64,000 nucleotides of DNA from Planomicrobium sp. CPCC 101110 (GTDB lineage: Bacteria; Bacillota; Bacilli; Bacillales_A; Planococcaceae). Below are positions 19,503 to 28,362 of the stretch, one piece after another. The number at the start of each line of letters is the position of its first letter. The stretch's first letter is position 1. A model generated the notes under the pieces. It did not search any database. It was not told where the DNA came from and was given only the letters and a program-made list of their open reading frames with translations. Made by a program: the position numbers and the translations under genes. The DNA lies in assembly GCF_007859395.1 (NCBI RefSeq), contig NZ_VOHD01000003.1:335561-399560 (forward strand), given 5' to 3'.

Positions 19503-21275
19503 ATGTATCCGCTATTCAATCCGGAAAAGATGCAGCTGACGCCTTTCCTGTTTTTCACCGGAAAAGGCGGTGTCGGCAAAACATCCACAGCTTGCGCCAC
19601 AGCTGTCGCGCTTGCCGACCAAGGAAAGAAAGTGCTGCTCGTCAGCACCGATCCGGCATCCAATCTTCAGGATGTGCTGGAAGTGCCGCTCACCAATCAG
19701 CCATTGGCGATTCCAAACGTTCCCAATCTGTTTGCGTGCAATATCGATCCGGAAGAATCCGCGCGCGCCTACAAGGAAAATGTGGTGGGCCCTTATCGCG
19801 GCAAGCTGCCGGATGCTGTCCTGGCTACAATGGAAGAACAGTTATCGGGTGCCTGTACGGTGGAAATTGCTGCGTTCGATGAGTTCTCGCATCTGTTGGC
19901 GGACGAAGCAATTTTGGAGCAATATGATCATGTCTTATTCGATACGGCTCCTACCGGGCATACGCTGCGGTTGCTGCGGCTGCCGGCTGCCTGGAGCGGT
20001 TTCCTGGAAGAAAGCACACATGGAGCTTCCTGCCTGGGGCCGCTGGCTGGATTGGAAGGCAAAAAAGAGTTGTATGCCAAAGCGGTCGAGTCCCTTTCCA
20101 ACGAGAACAAAACCACATTGCTGTTGGTTGCGCGTCCAGACAATTCATCCTTGCTTGAAGCAAATCGGGCTGCTGCGGAACTGAAAGAAATCGGCATCCA
20201 AAACCAATTGCTCATCATCAACGGGCTGCTTCAAACGCACCAGCCTGAAGATGGAGTGTCCACAGCATTCCATAATCGCCAGCGCCTGGCTTTACAGGCA
20301 GCGCCGGATGCCTTGGAGCGGGTTTTGACGTTTGCGCTTCCATTCGTTTCATATTCTTTGACCGGGATAAAGAATTTGCGCTCTTTGTTCAGCGCTTGCC
20401 CGGATTCCGTTTTTGATGACAAAGAGGCAAAGAAGGCAGAGTTGAATCTGCCGGGTTTGAACCAGATCATCGATGACATCTCGGAGAAAAACTTGCGCGT
20501 CATCTTCACAATGGGCAAAGGCGGCGTCGGCAAAACCTCGATCGCTTCAGCCATCGCGGTCGGCCTGGCTGAAAACGGGCATCCCGTCCATCTGACCACT
20601 ACAGACCCGGCAGCTCACCTGGGATATACGTTCGCAGGCAGTGAAACGCGGAACAACTTGTCCATCAGCAGCATCAATCCCCAAACCGAAGTTGAACGCT
20701 ACAAACAGGCGGTTCTCCAACAGGCAGGAATGGGGCTGGCAGAAGAAGAACTGGCTTATCTGCAGGAAGATCTGGAATCGCCTTGTACGGAAGAAATCGC
20801 GCTGTTCCAGGCATTTGCAGCCGTAGTGGAGAAGTCGGAAGACGAAATTATCGTGATTGATACGGCTCCTACAGGCCATACGCTCCTTTTGCTGGATTCG
20901 ACGGAAGCCTATCACAAAGAGATGAGCCGTTCGGCCGGCGACGTGCCGGAAAGCGTCAAGAAACTCCTGCCGCGCCTGCGCAATCCGGAAGAAACAGGCG
21001 TCGTGATTGTCACCTTGGCTGAAGCGACACCCGTGTTGGAGGCGGCCAGGCTTCAAGAGGATCTGAAGCGGGCACAAATAGAACCGAAATGGTGGGTCAT
21101 CAATCAAAGCCTATATGCAGCGGATACCACAGATCCCATTTTAAAAGGGCGTGCAAGTTCCGAGAAAAAATGGATCGAAAAAGTGGACAGCGAGCTGGCT
21201 TCTAAATGTGCCGTGGTTCCATGGCTGCAGGAGGAAAAGATCGGCTATCAGCAGCTGAAAGAATTTATCGTATAA
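19503..21275 (+). CDS. arsA: Arsenite-stimulated ATPase ArsA
   Basis: This 590-residue duplicated ATPase normally powers an arsenite permease. It has two P-loops, GKGGVGKT at 20-27 and 338-345, and two DTAPTGHT signal motifs at 147-154 and 453-460. The arsenite-binding cysteines of the E. coli protein (113, 172, 422) have counterparts at Cys118, Cys177 and Cys428, each in the expected context (GACTVEI, GASCLGP, SPCTEEI). It therefore looks fully functional. GGGGGGA precedes the ATG at 19503; longer in-frame extensions would overlap arsD. No ArsB or Acr3 partner gene lies in this cluster. Confidence 0.97.
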   Translation: MYPLFNPEKMQLTPFLFFTGKGGVGKTSTACATAVALADQGKKVLLVSTDPASNLQDVLEVPLTNQPLAIPNVPNLFACNIDPEESARAYKENVVGPYRGKLPDAVLATMEEQLSGACTVEIAAFDEFSHLLADEAILEQYDHVLFDTAPTGHTLRLLRLPAAWSGFLEESTHGASCLGPLAGLEGKKELYAKAVESLSNENKTTLLLVARPDNSSLLEANRAAAELKEIGIQNQLLIINGLLQTHQPEDGVSTAFHNRQRLALQAAPDALERVLTFALPFVSYSLTGIKNLRSLFSACPDSVFDDKEAKKAELNLPGLNQIIDDISEKNLRVIFTMGKGGVGKTSIASAIAVGLAENGHPVHLTTTDPAAHLGYTFAGSETRNNLSISSINPQTEVERYKQAVLQQAGMGLAEEELAYLQEDLESPCTEEIALFQAFAAVVEKSEDEIIVIDTAPTGHTLLLLDSTEAYHKEMSRSAGDVPESVKKLLPRLRNPEETGVVIVTLAEATPVLEAARLQEDLKRAQIEPKWWVINQSLYAADTTDPILKGRASSEKKWIEKVDSELASKCAVVPWLQEEKIGYQQLKEFIV

Positions 21276-21307
21276 AGGCGGGCAAGCCGGGAGAGGTGGA
21301 AATCGAA

Positions 21308-21736
21308 ATGGATAAAAACTATCAGGAACTGGTAAAAGACCGCATTTTCATTGGCGGGGCAGCAGATGCAAAGGCCGCGGCGGATGCGGAGCAGATTGAC
21401 GTCGTGGTTGATCTGCGCGCAGAAGCAGCTGAAGGGGAGTACGGATATCTCCGGATCCATAGCCCGATAGTGGACGATTCCGATGAACAGCAGGATGATT
21501 CCGTCAAGAAAGCGATCGGCCAGGTGGTGGATGCCTATAACGATGGGAAAAAAATCTATTTCCATTGTGCTGGCGGAAGCAACCGGACCGGCACTGTAGC
21601 TATTGGAACACTCCTGGCTTTGGGCAAAGCGGATACTATTGAAGAAGCGGAAGCCCAAGCGGCGTCTGTGCGCCAGAAAATCAGCGTGAAACCGGCATTG
21701 AAGAGATCCCTTCAGCGGATTTTCCCTGATGCTTAA
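21308..21736 (+). CDS. Ars-cluster dual-specificity/tyrosine phosphatase-like protein
   Basis: This 142-residue cytoplasmic protein has the cysteine phosphatase P-loop HCAGGSNRTG (HCx5R form), preceded by VVDLRAEA and a candidate general-acid aspartate in IVDDSDEQ. It starts 32 bases after arsA with its own GAGAGGTGG site and lies in the same presumed operon. Phosphatase-like genes of this type do occur in Gram-positive arsenic clusters, but no role is established that I know of. Acting on arsenylated or phosphorylated small molecules would be speculation. Confidence 0.75.
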   Translation: MDKNYQELVKDRIFIGGAADAKAAADAEQIDVVVDLRAEAAEGEYGYLRIHSPIVDDSDEQQDDSVKKAIGQVVDAYNDGKKIYFHCAGGSNRTGTVAIGTLLALGKADTIEEAEAQAASVRQKISVKPALKRSLQRIFPDA

Positions 21737-21787
21737 CAGGCGGCAATACCAAAAATGACAGGTGATTCAAAAGGAGAGATGGAATCT

Positions 21788-22066
21788 ATGATGATTGCAG
21801 ATGAAGCAAAACAATACATCCAATCCATTCTGGATGAGCAAAAAGCTGAGGGCCTGCGGATTTATGCAGTGGCGGGCTGCTGCGGACCGCAGATCGGCCT
21901 GTCGCTGGATGCACCGGAAGCCGCCGATGAAGTAACGGACGTCAACGGAATCCGGCTGGCAATCTCTTCAGATGCGAAGGAAGCCGCCAGCAGCCTGACA
22001 TTGGATTTTGACGCACAAGGGGAGCAGCCGGGCCTTGTGATGGTCGGCGCACCGAATTGCTGTTAA
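21788..22066 (+). CDS. HesB-like Cys-pair protein of ars cluster
   Basis: This 92-residue protein resembles the HesB/IscA-type fold, especially the HesB-like (seleno)protein group, in which a Cys or Sec precedes GPxxGLxLD (here VAGCCGPQIGLSLD). Vicinal pairs Cys31-Cys32 and the terminal Cys91-Cys92 are striking, because vicinal thiols bind trivalent arsenic well. The classical IscA CxC iron-sulfur motif is missing, so cluster assembly is unlikely. AAGGAG at 21771 fits ATG at 21788 or 21791. It is the last gene before a terminator in the arsD-arsA unit; arsenite binding or buffering is inference. Confidence 0.65.
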   Translation: MMIADEAKQYIQSILDEQKAEGLRIYAVAGCCGPQIGLSLDAPEAADEVTDVNGIRLAISSDAKEAASSLTLDFDAQGEQPGLVMVGAPNCC

Positions 22067-22068
22067 AA

Positions 22069-22101
22069 GGAAAGGGCTCATTTTTTGAGCTCTTTTTTTA
22101 T
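22069..22101 (+). terminator. Terminator of ars operon
   Basis: AAAGGGCTCA and TGAGCTCTTT surround a T-rich loop and are followed by T6. Confidence 0.8.
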
Positions 22102-22220
22102 TGGCCCGCGGCATGGATAAGAGCAGGCAATCATCAATCACATATTGGAGATGGAGCTATTGGGAACTTAGCGAATCCAAGAGTTCGTTGAAAGATAAAA
22201 ATATGTTGAAATCAAATGCA

Positions 22221-22250
22221 TTGACATATCGAAGTAAATCGATATAAGAT
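22221..22250 (+). promoter_or_regulatory. Promoter/operator of second arsR-like gene
   Basis: TTGACA (22221-22226) is followed 16 bases later by TATAAG or 18 bases later by TAAGAT. The perfect inverted repeat ATATCGA-N6-TCGATAT (22226-22245) fills the spacer, an ideal position for repression. The start codon at 22258 lies only about 8-10 bases past the -10 box. Confidence 0.85.
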
Positions 22251-22257
22251 AAGCGCC

Positions 22258-22581
22258 ATGGATAACTTAAATGTTTTAGATATATTCAAAGCGTTGTCAA
22301 ATGAAACCCGTCTAAATATTTTAAAATGGCTAAGAGAGCCGGAGAAGAATTTTCCAGTCCAGCAAGCGCATTTGCCTAAGGAGGTAAGCATCAAAGGCGG
22401 CGTCTGTGTCGGGGATATTCAAGAAAAGGTGAACTTATCCCAATCAACTGTTTCCCATTACTTGTCGCTCATGCAAAAAGCAGGTTTGCTGGAAGCTGTG
22501 CGTTATGGGCAATGGACATACTACAGACGAAATGAAGAGACATTGGCGAAAATTGCAAAATTCATCAAAGAAGAAATTTAA
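22258..22581 (+). CDS. ArsR-family repressor of MFS exporter
   Basis: The 107-residue winged-helix protein has the ArsR fold: FKALSNETRLNILKWL at the N-terminus and recognition helix NLSQSTVSHYLSLMQKAGLL. It lacks the ELCVC metal motif; one cysteine occurs in KGGVCVGDI, so it may sense another signal. No ribosome binding site precedes the ATG, and the promoter lies so close that the message is probably leaderless. The operator half ATATCGA recurs before the MFS gene downstream, which fits joint control. The pairing resembles ybzH-ybcL of Bacillus subtilis. Confidence 0.88.
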   Translation: MDNLNVLDIFKALSNETRLNILKWLREPEKNFPVQQAHLPKEVSIKGGVCVGDIQEKVNLSQSTVSHYLSLMQKAGLLEAVRYGQWTYYRRNEETLAKIAKFIKEEI

Positions 22582-22610
22582 GGCAGAGCCATGTCTTTTT
22601 TTTCATTCCC

Positions 22611-22640
22611 TATATCGATTTTTTTAGATATATCTATATA
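22611..22640 (+). promoter_or_regulatory. Operator-like repeat before MFS gene
   Basis: TATATCGA, a T7 run and AGATATATCTATATA form an AT-rich repeat that shares the ATATCGA half-site with the arsR-like operator at 22226-22245. It likely binds the same repressor. Confidence 0.5.
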
Positions 22641-22700
22641 AAGGGATTCGAGCGTTTTTCATATGGTGCAGAAGAATAAAAAAACAGGAGTGGAATTTTC

Positions 22701-23924
22701 ATGAGTACAGTTACAGATAAAGATTCGTTAAGCGCAAAACAAAAAATATTGGCATTTACACTGACACTTTTAACTTTTGTAATGGGGACCAGTGAATTTG
22801 TGATTGTCGGCCTTTTAACTGAAGTTTCTTCAGACTTGCATATCAGCCTTGCAGCAGCCGGCACTCTGGTATCCGGCTTTGCCATCGCTTACGCTATCGG
22901 GACTCCTTTTTTGACGGCATTCGTCAGCCGGTTTCCCAAATATCCGTTGATGCTGGTTTTGATTTCTTTGTTCATCATCGGAAATGTGATCAGTGCCTTA
23001 TCCGGATCATATGAGCTTTTGATTTTTTCCAGGATCATTACGGCGGTAGTCAGCGGCGTATTGGTGGCGCTGTCGATGAGTATTGCCAGCGACATCATGC
23101 CGGCAAGCAAGAAAGGCCCGATCATCGCGCTGATTTTTGCCGGTTTTACAATTTCGAATGTTATTGGTGTTCCTATAGGGACGCTCATCGGGCAACTTGG
23201 CAACTGGCAGCTGACTTTCTGGTTCACTGCGCTATTAGGGGTCATTAGTTTAGCCATGAGCATCTTTATCTTGCCGAGAAAGCTGAAGGTGCAGAAAGGA
23301 TCGGCAAAAGATCAGCTGAGTTTGCTGGCCAATCCGCGCATGATTCTGGCTTTCTTTATCCCGACATTTTCAATTGCCGGTACCTATACGATTTATACTT
23401 ATATCACACCGATATTGGAAGAAGGACTGGCAATTCCCACAAGATACGTGAGTGTTATCTTGCTGGCTTACGGGGCGTTTTCCATCCTCAGCAATGTCCT
23501 TGCGGGAAAAATCGCCAGCCGCAATGGTGTAAGCAAGCTTCGCTATGTTTTTATCGTCCAAGCTGTTATTCTGGGTTCCTTATATTTCACAATGGACTTC
23601 AGAGCTGCAGGGCTGGCAAGCCTCATGTTGATGGCCGTAATGATCTATGCCATGAATGCGACCATCCAATTGTATTTGATGGATCTGGCTTCGGCCTATT
23701 CCCCGGCAGCCAAAGACTTTGCTTCATCCTTAACGCCTGTAGCCGTCAATATCGGCATTGCGCTGGGAGCGACAATTGGCGGATATGTGGTGGCCAACGG
23801 AAGCCTTGTCCAGCTTTCATGGGTCGGCGGCTTATGTGCGTTGATTGCCTCTGGCTTGGCATTAGCCAGCTACCGGATGGACCGGAAAGAAAGCTTTTCA
23901 GGTTCGGAAGCGCAAGAAGCATAA
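22701..23924 (+). CDS. MFS efflux transporter (DHA1/AraJ type)
   Basis: This 407-residue, twelve-helix major facilitator protein has a motif A-like loop near residue 70 (FVSRFPKYPLMLVL) and the N-terminal signature LTFVMGTSEFVIVGLLTEVSSDL of the AraJ/YdhP/PbuE drug-and-metabolite exporter group. The substrate cannot be deduced. Placement behind an ArsR-type repressor next to the arsenic genes makes an arsenical or thiol-reactive compound conceivable, but members of this group usually export drugs, sugars or purines. A GGAG site precedes ATG and a strong terminator follows. Confidence 0.88.
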   Translation: MSTVTDKDSLSAKQKILAFTLTLLTFVMGTSEFVIVGLLTEVSSDLHISLAAAGTLVSGFAIAYAIGTPFLTAFVSRFPKYPLMLVLISLFIIGNVISALSGSYELLIFSRIITAVVSGVLVALSMSIASDIMPASKKGPIIALIFAGFTISNVIGVPIGTLIGQLGNWQLTFWFTALLGVISLAMSIFILPRKLKVQKGSAKDQLSLLANPRMILAFFIPTFSIAGTYTIYTYITPILEEGLAIPTRYVSVILLAYGAFSILSNVLAGKIASRNGVSKLRYVFIVQAVILGSLYFTMDFRAAGLASLMLMAVMIYAMNATIQLYLMDLASAYSPAAKDFASSLTPVAVNIGIALGATIGGYVVANGSLVQLSWVGGLCALIASGLALASYRMDRKESFSGSEAQEA

Positions 23925-23933
23925 AAGAAATTG

Positions 23934-23963
23934 AACACCCTGCGATTAGCAGGGTGTTTTTTA
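23934..23963 (+). terminator. Terminator of MFS gene
   Basis: AACACCCTGC-GATTA-GCAGGGTGTT is followed by T's. Confidence 0.93.
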
Positions 23964-24139
23964 GTTTTCATTGAATGCAGATGAAGGGATGGTTTTCTTT
24001 TAAAAACATTAAAAATACTTTACTAATTATTACATTTACTTGATAGAAATGTTAAATAAATACAAAATAGGATTAATCACAGATGGCTGTGGTAAAGAGG
24101 GAGTGTAAGACATCTTAACATCAAGAGGAGGAAGAAATT

Positions 24140-24664
24140 TTGAAAAAATCACTTTTAAAAATTACTGCTCCAGCGTTAGCCATTGGTCTTGCATTATCTG
24201 CACAGGGCGGGGCATTAGCCGCTAGCCCGAATGCATCAGCACAAGCTAAAGCAAATGCGGAAGTGAAAATAAATCATGCCCCGCACCAAATCAAGGCGAC
24301 AAATCTTGACAAACGATTGGCGCCTGTGGAAAAGCGGGTCACCTCAGTGAATTCCAAGCTTTCTAAAGTCGTCGTTGAATTGAATACAAAAGGAAGCTTA
24401 ACTGTTGAAGAGTTCGAGAGCTATCAAGAGCAGCTGGATTCGCTCAGCAAACGGTTGAATGCTTCGACCAATCAATTGAAGGCAGTTTCGAAGAAGTTTG
24501 GAAGCAGTTCGCCAGCCATAGTCGAGTCTAAAACGTCCATCAGCGCATCGCTCGGAGCCATTGCAGGAGCACAGACTCTATTAGATTCCATTCCGGTTGT
24601 CCCTGCTGCGCCTGTAACAGAGCAGCCGGCAGAACAACCAAGTGAATCACCGGCAACGCCATAA
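24140..24664 (+). CDS. Secreted helical protein of unknown function
   Basis: The 174-residue protein has a signal peptide (1-28, ending ALA-AS), an Ala/Asn/Lys-rich segment, a predicted helical pair around DKRLAPVEKRVTSVNSKLSKV and EEFESYQEQLDSLSKRLNAS, and a Pro/Glu/Thr-rich tail. There is no cysteine, sorting motif or membrane anchor. I do not recognise a family; it could be a small extracellular coiled-coil or wall-associated protein. Start is TTG at 24140, supported by AGAGGAGG eight bases upstream. It is monocistronic. Confidence 0.75.
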   Translation: MKKSLLKITAPALAIGLALSAQGGALAASPNASAQAKANAEVKINHAPHQIKATNLDKRLAPVEKRVTSVNSKLSKVVVELNTKGSLTVEEFESYQEQLDSLSKRLNASTNQLKAVSKKFGSSSPAIVESKTSISASLGAIAGAQTLLDSIPVVPAAPVTEQPAEQPSESPATP

Positions 24665-24697
24665 AAGCAATTTCTTTGTTGTAAGACCTGGATATTC

Positions 24698-24733
24698 AAG
24701 CCCTTCTCCTTTTGTCGGAGAAGGGCTTTTTTG
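24698..24733 (+). terminator. Terminator of secreted-protein gene
   Basis: AAGCCCTTCTCC and GGAGAAGGGCTT are followed by T6. Confidence 0.93.
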
Positions 24734-24929
24734 TCTGTGAAAACCCTCTTCTCCAAGCGTTTTTTACAAAGGCTGCAGCCAAGCGAAGCGCGCTGGATAA
24801 ATAGTAATCCTTATTTGATAATGCTACCATTGAAGTAACATAAAATTCGGATGGCTATGGATTTGCTGTACATATGTTGATATATGAATTCATAACTTTA
24901 ACAATTATAAATGCGAAGGGATTGTCCTC

Positions 24930-26420
24930 ATGGAACTCATAGGAATTTTATTGTTCTTAATTTCCGTTATGCTGATCATCGGCGTATTGGCTACAAAGTT
25001 CTCCTCGAAATTAGGGCTTCCAGCCCTGATCCTCTTCTTGCTTGCGGGTATGGTGCTTAACCGGTTCATGTATTTTGAAGATGTCCAGCTGACCCAATTT
25101 ATCGGTACATTGGCTTTGATCATCATTCTTTTTGATGGAGGAACCCAAACGAAATGGGAAAAAATGAAGCCCATTCTTGGGCCTGCCAGTTCATTGGCTA
25201 CGCTCGGCGTTTTGCTTACCACGTTCATCACCGGTGTTGCCGCCATGTACATTCTGGATTTTTCTTTGCTGGAAGGCCTGCTTCTCGGAGCTATCATCGG
25301 TTCCACGGACGCAGCGGCAGTTTTTTCCGTCTTGGGAAACAAAAACTTCAACCAGCGGTTAACATCTACATTGGAAGCGGAATCGGGTTCCAATGATCCA
25401 ATGGCAGTCTTTCTTACCGTTGCGCTCATTCAAATGATCGTAATGCCGGATATGTCCATTTGGTCCGCCATCGGGAGCTTTTTTGTGCAGATGGGACTTG
25501 GTCTGGCCATTGGTCTTCTTATAGGAAAAACATCGGTTTTTGTCATCAACAACATCAAGTTGGACACATCGAGTTTATATCCCATACTTGCAATGGGGGC
25601 AGCTGTCTTCACTTACGCCATAACGGATTATTTCGGAGGCAGCGGCCTGCTTGCAGTCTACGTCATGGCAGTGTTTGTCGGAAACAGCGATCTAACCCAC
25701 CGGTTCTCCATCCTCCGGTTCAATGAGGGATTCGCCTGGATGATGCAAATTATCATGTTCACGCTGCTTGGCCTGCTTGTCTTTCCTGGGCAGTTGATCA
25801 GTGTGTTCTGGAAAGGGATATTGATTGCTGTTATTTTGATGTTCGTTGCACGCCCTGCTGCTGTATTCATCAGCATGCTGTTCATGAGATACAATTTCAG
25901 GCAAAAGTTGTTCATCTCCTGGGCGGGTTTGAAAGGGGCCGTCCCGATTGTTCTGGCTACTTATCCGATTGTGGCAGGAATAGACAGCAGCAACTTGATA
26001 TTCAATACCGTCTTTTTCGTTGTGCTCATATCAGCTTTGATGCAAGGAAGCACATTGTCCTGGCTGGCTGGAAAATTGAAGCTGACCGGCGAAGAAGACG
26101 ATGGGTATGCAAGCGTCGAACTGATAAATCTGGGGGACACAGACTCGGAAATCATGAAGGTGACCATTCCGAAGCAATCGCCCGCAGTCAATGTGTCTTT
26201 GTCGGACTTATCATTGCCTGACCACACGCTGATCATCGGAATAAGCAGAAAGAAAAAGCTGCTGACTCCAACAGGGACATCTGTCATTGAAAAAGGAGAT
26301 ACCTTATATGTGCTGGGGGATAAAGAAAGAAGAAAAGAAGCGAAGCAATCGCTGTTAGGGAAAATGGAAAAGGCAAAAACTCCATCTGATATAACCGGCG
26401 ACATTAAAACAAAAGAATAA
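24930..26420 (+). CDS. Potassium/proton antiporter, CPA1 NhaP2/CvrA type
   Basis: This 496-residue antiporter has about twelve membrane helices, the CPA signatures FDGGTQT and GSTDAAAVFS with SGSNDPMAV (ion-binding Asp), and a cytoplasmic TrkA_C/RCK_C domain at about residues 400-480. Related proteins exchange K+ (or Na+) for protons; RCK_C domains of this kind bind c-di-AMP in some Firmicutes, so similar control is possible. It is followed after 23 bases by an AlkD-like gene, probably co-transcribed. Confidence 0.9.
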   Translation: MELIGILLFLISVMLIIGVLATKFSSKLGLPALILFLLAGMVLNRFMYFEDVQLTQFIGTLALIIILFDGGTQTKWEKMKPILGPASSLATLGVLLTTFITGVAAMYILDFSLLEGLLLGAIIGSTDAAAVFSVLGNKNFNQRLTSTLEAESGSNDPMAVFLTVALIQMIVMPDMSIWSAIGSFFVQMGLGLAIGLLIGKTSVFVINNIKLDTSSLYPILAMGAAVFTYAITDYFGGSGLLAVYVMAVFVGNSDLTHRFSILRFNEGFAWMMQIIMFTLLGLLVFPGQLISVFWKGILIAVILMFVARPAAVFISMLFMRYNFRQKLFISWAGLKGAVPIVLATYPIVAGIDSSNLIFNTVFFVVLISALMQGSTLSWLAGKLKLTGEEDDGYASVELINLGDTDSEIMKVTIPKQSPAVNVSLSDLSLPDHTLIIGISRKKKLLTPTGTSVIEKGDTLYVLGDKERRKEAKQSLLGKMEKAKTPSDITGDIKTKE

Positions 26421-26443
26421 ACCAAGAAAGGAAGTTTAGAACG

Positions 26444-27151
26444 ATGGATTTCGAATCAGTTATGCAAGAGCTTGAAGCCTTGGGCAAAGAACGGACCAAA
26501 AAAATGTATCTGGCAAATGGGGCCCATGAGCCGCTTTTCGGTGTGGCTACAGGTGCCATGAAGCCGATAGCCAAAAAAATAAAGACCGACCAGCGGCTGG
26601 CCGAGGAGCTGTATGCTACAGGCAATTACGATGCCATGTATTTTGCGGGCATCATTGCCGACCCGAAAGCCATGACTGAATCGGATTACGACCGCTGGAT
26701 GGATGGCGCCTATTTTAATATGCTGTCCGATTATGTTGTAGCCGTGACTTTGTCCGAGTCAGATCTTGCGCAAGAAGTTGCCGACAAATGGATAGCTAGC
26801 GGCCAGGAGCTGAGAATGTCGGCGGGCTGGAGCTGCTACTGCTGGCTATTGGGGAATCGTAAGGACGATGAATTCTCTGAAAGCAAGATTTCCGATATGC
26901 TGGATACTGTGAAAGATGGGATCCATGATGCGCCGGAGCGGACGAAATCCGCTATGAATAATTTTCTGTATACTGTTGGGGTTTCATTCATCCCTTTGAA
27001 TAAAAAGGCGATCGAGACTGCAGCGGAAGTGGGGACAGTGGAAATCCGGAGGGAAAATAAGGATAACAGCTTCCTGAACGCTTATGAAAAAATTCAAAAA
27101 GATATGGAAAAAGGAAGACTGGGCTTCAAACGGAAATATGTAAGGTGCTAG
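26444..27151 (+). CDS. AlkD-like DNA alkylation repair protein
   Basis: The 235-residue protein is of the HEAT-repeat DNA alkylation repair family, whose studied members include the AlkD glycosylase that removes bulky or positively charged alkyl bases. It has regular helices, FGVATGAMKPIAKKIK near the N-terminus (the region equivalent to the family PxxxxR/K motif) and the basic tail GFKRKYVRC. Catalytic Trp and Asp residues cannot be assigned with certainty without alignment, and some related proteins have no known glycosylase activity. AAGGAAG precedes the ATG. It shares a transcript with the antiporter and a terminator follows. Confidence 0.85.
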   Translation: MDFESVMQELEALGKERTKKMYLANGAHEPLFGVATGAMKPIAKKIKTDQRLAEELYATGNYDAMYFAGIIADPKAMTESDYDRWMDGAYFNMLSDYVVAVTLSESDLAQEVADKWIASGQELRMSAGWSCYCWLLGNRKDDEFSESKISDMLDTVKDGIHDAPERTKSAMNNFLYTVGVSFIPLNKKAIETAAEVGTVEIRRENKDNSFLNAYEKIQKDMEKGRLGFKRKYVRC

Positions 27152-27211
27152 AATTCAGCTTTAGGGAAAGGCGTGTTTGAATTTTTCAGTTGATGTTTGA
27201 ATCCAAAACCC

Positions 27212-27252
27212 AAAACCCTGGTCCTTAAAAGTCTTTCAGGACCAGGGTTTTC
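27212..27252 (+). terminator. Terminator after AlkD-like gene
   Basis: AAAACCCTGGTCC and GGACCAGGGTTTT form a perfect 13-bp stem. Confidence 0.92.
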
Positions 27253-27945
27253 TTTTGTTCCCGAAATGGAGCGGGGGGGTGCCTTTACTTTTTTTAGCTC
27301 TTTTCCATCACTTTGGCCATGTGCTGTGAACCCGGGTTTTCTTCCTGCTGCAGTCGGCCGTTGATCCTGCAACCATCCATTCTGTTCCGTATACATGACC
27401 GCCTGTTCGGAATAGGGCTTGGAGATGTAAGCATGCCATCACCAACACTTCTTCGGCAGTTTCGAATGTCCGCCCTTGGGAATATCCGTAAGCCATATGT
27501 CCTGTGATATAGAACACTTCGCCTTCTTTGACCAACTGAAAGCGGTTTGTTTTATCGTTGGCCTGATTGTAATAGGAACGGGGATGGCAAGCAATATGCA
27601 CACGAATTTCGCATCCATTCCGGTGGACCGCTTAACATTGATTCTGTAGGAGTTGACCGGACCCAATCTTTTCTTTTCAAGAACCTTGATTTGCCTCGTA
27701 TTCCTGCGTATGGCTATGGTGCTGGATGGACCTATCGGCATCGGTTGGAATGCATCTTAGGAAAAAAAATGAGGAGAAAAAATATCAAGTCTCTTCAACT
27801 TCATATGCATTCGAATAAAAAGGAACTGAGTATACAGTTCCTTTTTTACATTTGGGCTTTTAATATGAAGTTGAGCATTTAGGAAATTCTTAAACCGCTT
27901 CTTCAGAAAATATTCGCAATCACCTTATTGTTTATAACATAAAAA
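27253..27945. other. Gene-free stretch with possible leftward coding remnant
   Basis: Two overlapping leftward frames (27741-27439 and 27601-27308) look as if they could be parts of one frameshifted gene joining near 27600. Neither has a ribosome binding site or a recognisable family. A hairpin follows near 27816. I see no intact gene here. Confidence 0.3.
27816..27847. terminator. Hairpin terminator in AT-rich stretch
   Basis: AAAAAGGAACTG-AGTATA-CAGTTCCTTTTTT is a perfect stem usable from both sides. It could end the leftward gene that stops at 27946. Confidence 0.75.
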
Positions 27946-28362
27946 TCACCAAAAACATTTCAAGGTTTTTCTAGGCGTTACTTTAATTTTATAGTCCTTC
28001 GCTAATTTAGAAACAGTATAAAAAACATCTAAATTTTGTTGGGCTAATTCTTTGATTCGTTTTTCATCATAATGAATATTGTTTTTTTCTTTGTATTTGA
28101 TATAACGTCTACTGACAAACAGCGGCTTATTTCGGCTGCTGATTGTCCGGCCTGTCGTTGTATTAAAGGTAGACCATTGGTAAACGGCGCCTTTTATATA
28201 ATCTCCTTCCCAAGAAAAAACCAAAATGATATCGTATTTTGCTAATACATTCAATGTAACTTCTTTTGTAGTGAGCATGAGCTCTAATGTGCGGCCAACA
28301 AAGTATTTTAATTCATTCATATGTCGAACTTCCATAATTTCTTCTTTTCTTGCGATAGCCAT
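27946..28362 (-). CDS. Orphan hypothetical protein
   Basis: The 138-residue, Lys/Thr/Tyr-rich cytoplasmic protein has no signal peptide or membrane span. Its sequence (LKYFVGRTLELMLTTKEVTLNVLAKY early; GAVYQWSTFNTTTGRTISSRN in the middle) does not bring a family to mind. ATG at 28362 is chosen over an upstream start because GGAGGGG precedes it. The gene is AT-rich and lies between a remnant-bearing region and a GGDEF-EAL gene, which may indicate acquired DNA. Confidence 0.6.
   Translation of the reverse strand: MAIARKEEIMEVRHMNELKYFVGRTLELMLTTKEVTLNVLAKYDIILVFSWEGDYIKGAVYQWSTFNTTTGRTISSRNKPLFVSRRYIKYKEKNNIHYDEKRIKELAQQNLDVFYTVSKLAKDYKIKVTPRKTLKCFW

Noticed and set aside
27308-27741. Two overlapping leftward frames as genes
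   Set aside because: Neither has a start site with a ribosome binding site or a known family; at most a frameshifted remnant.
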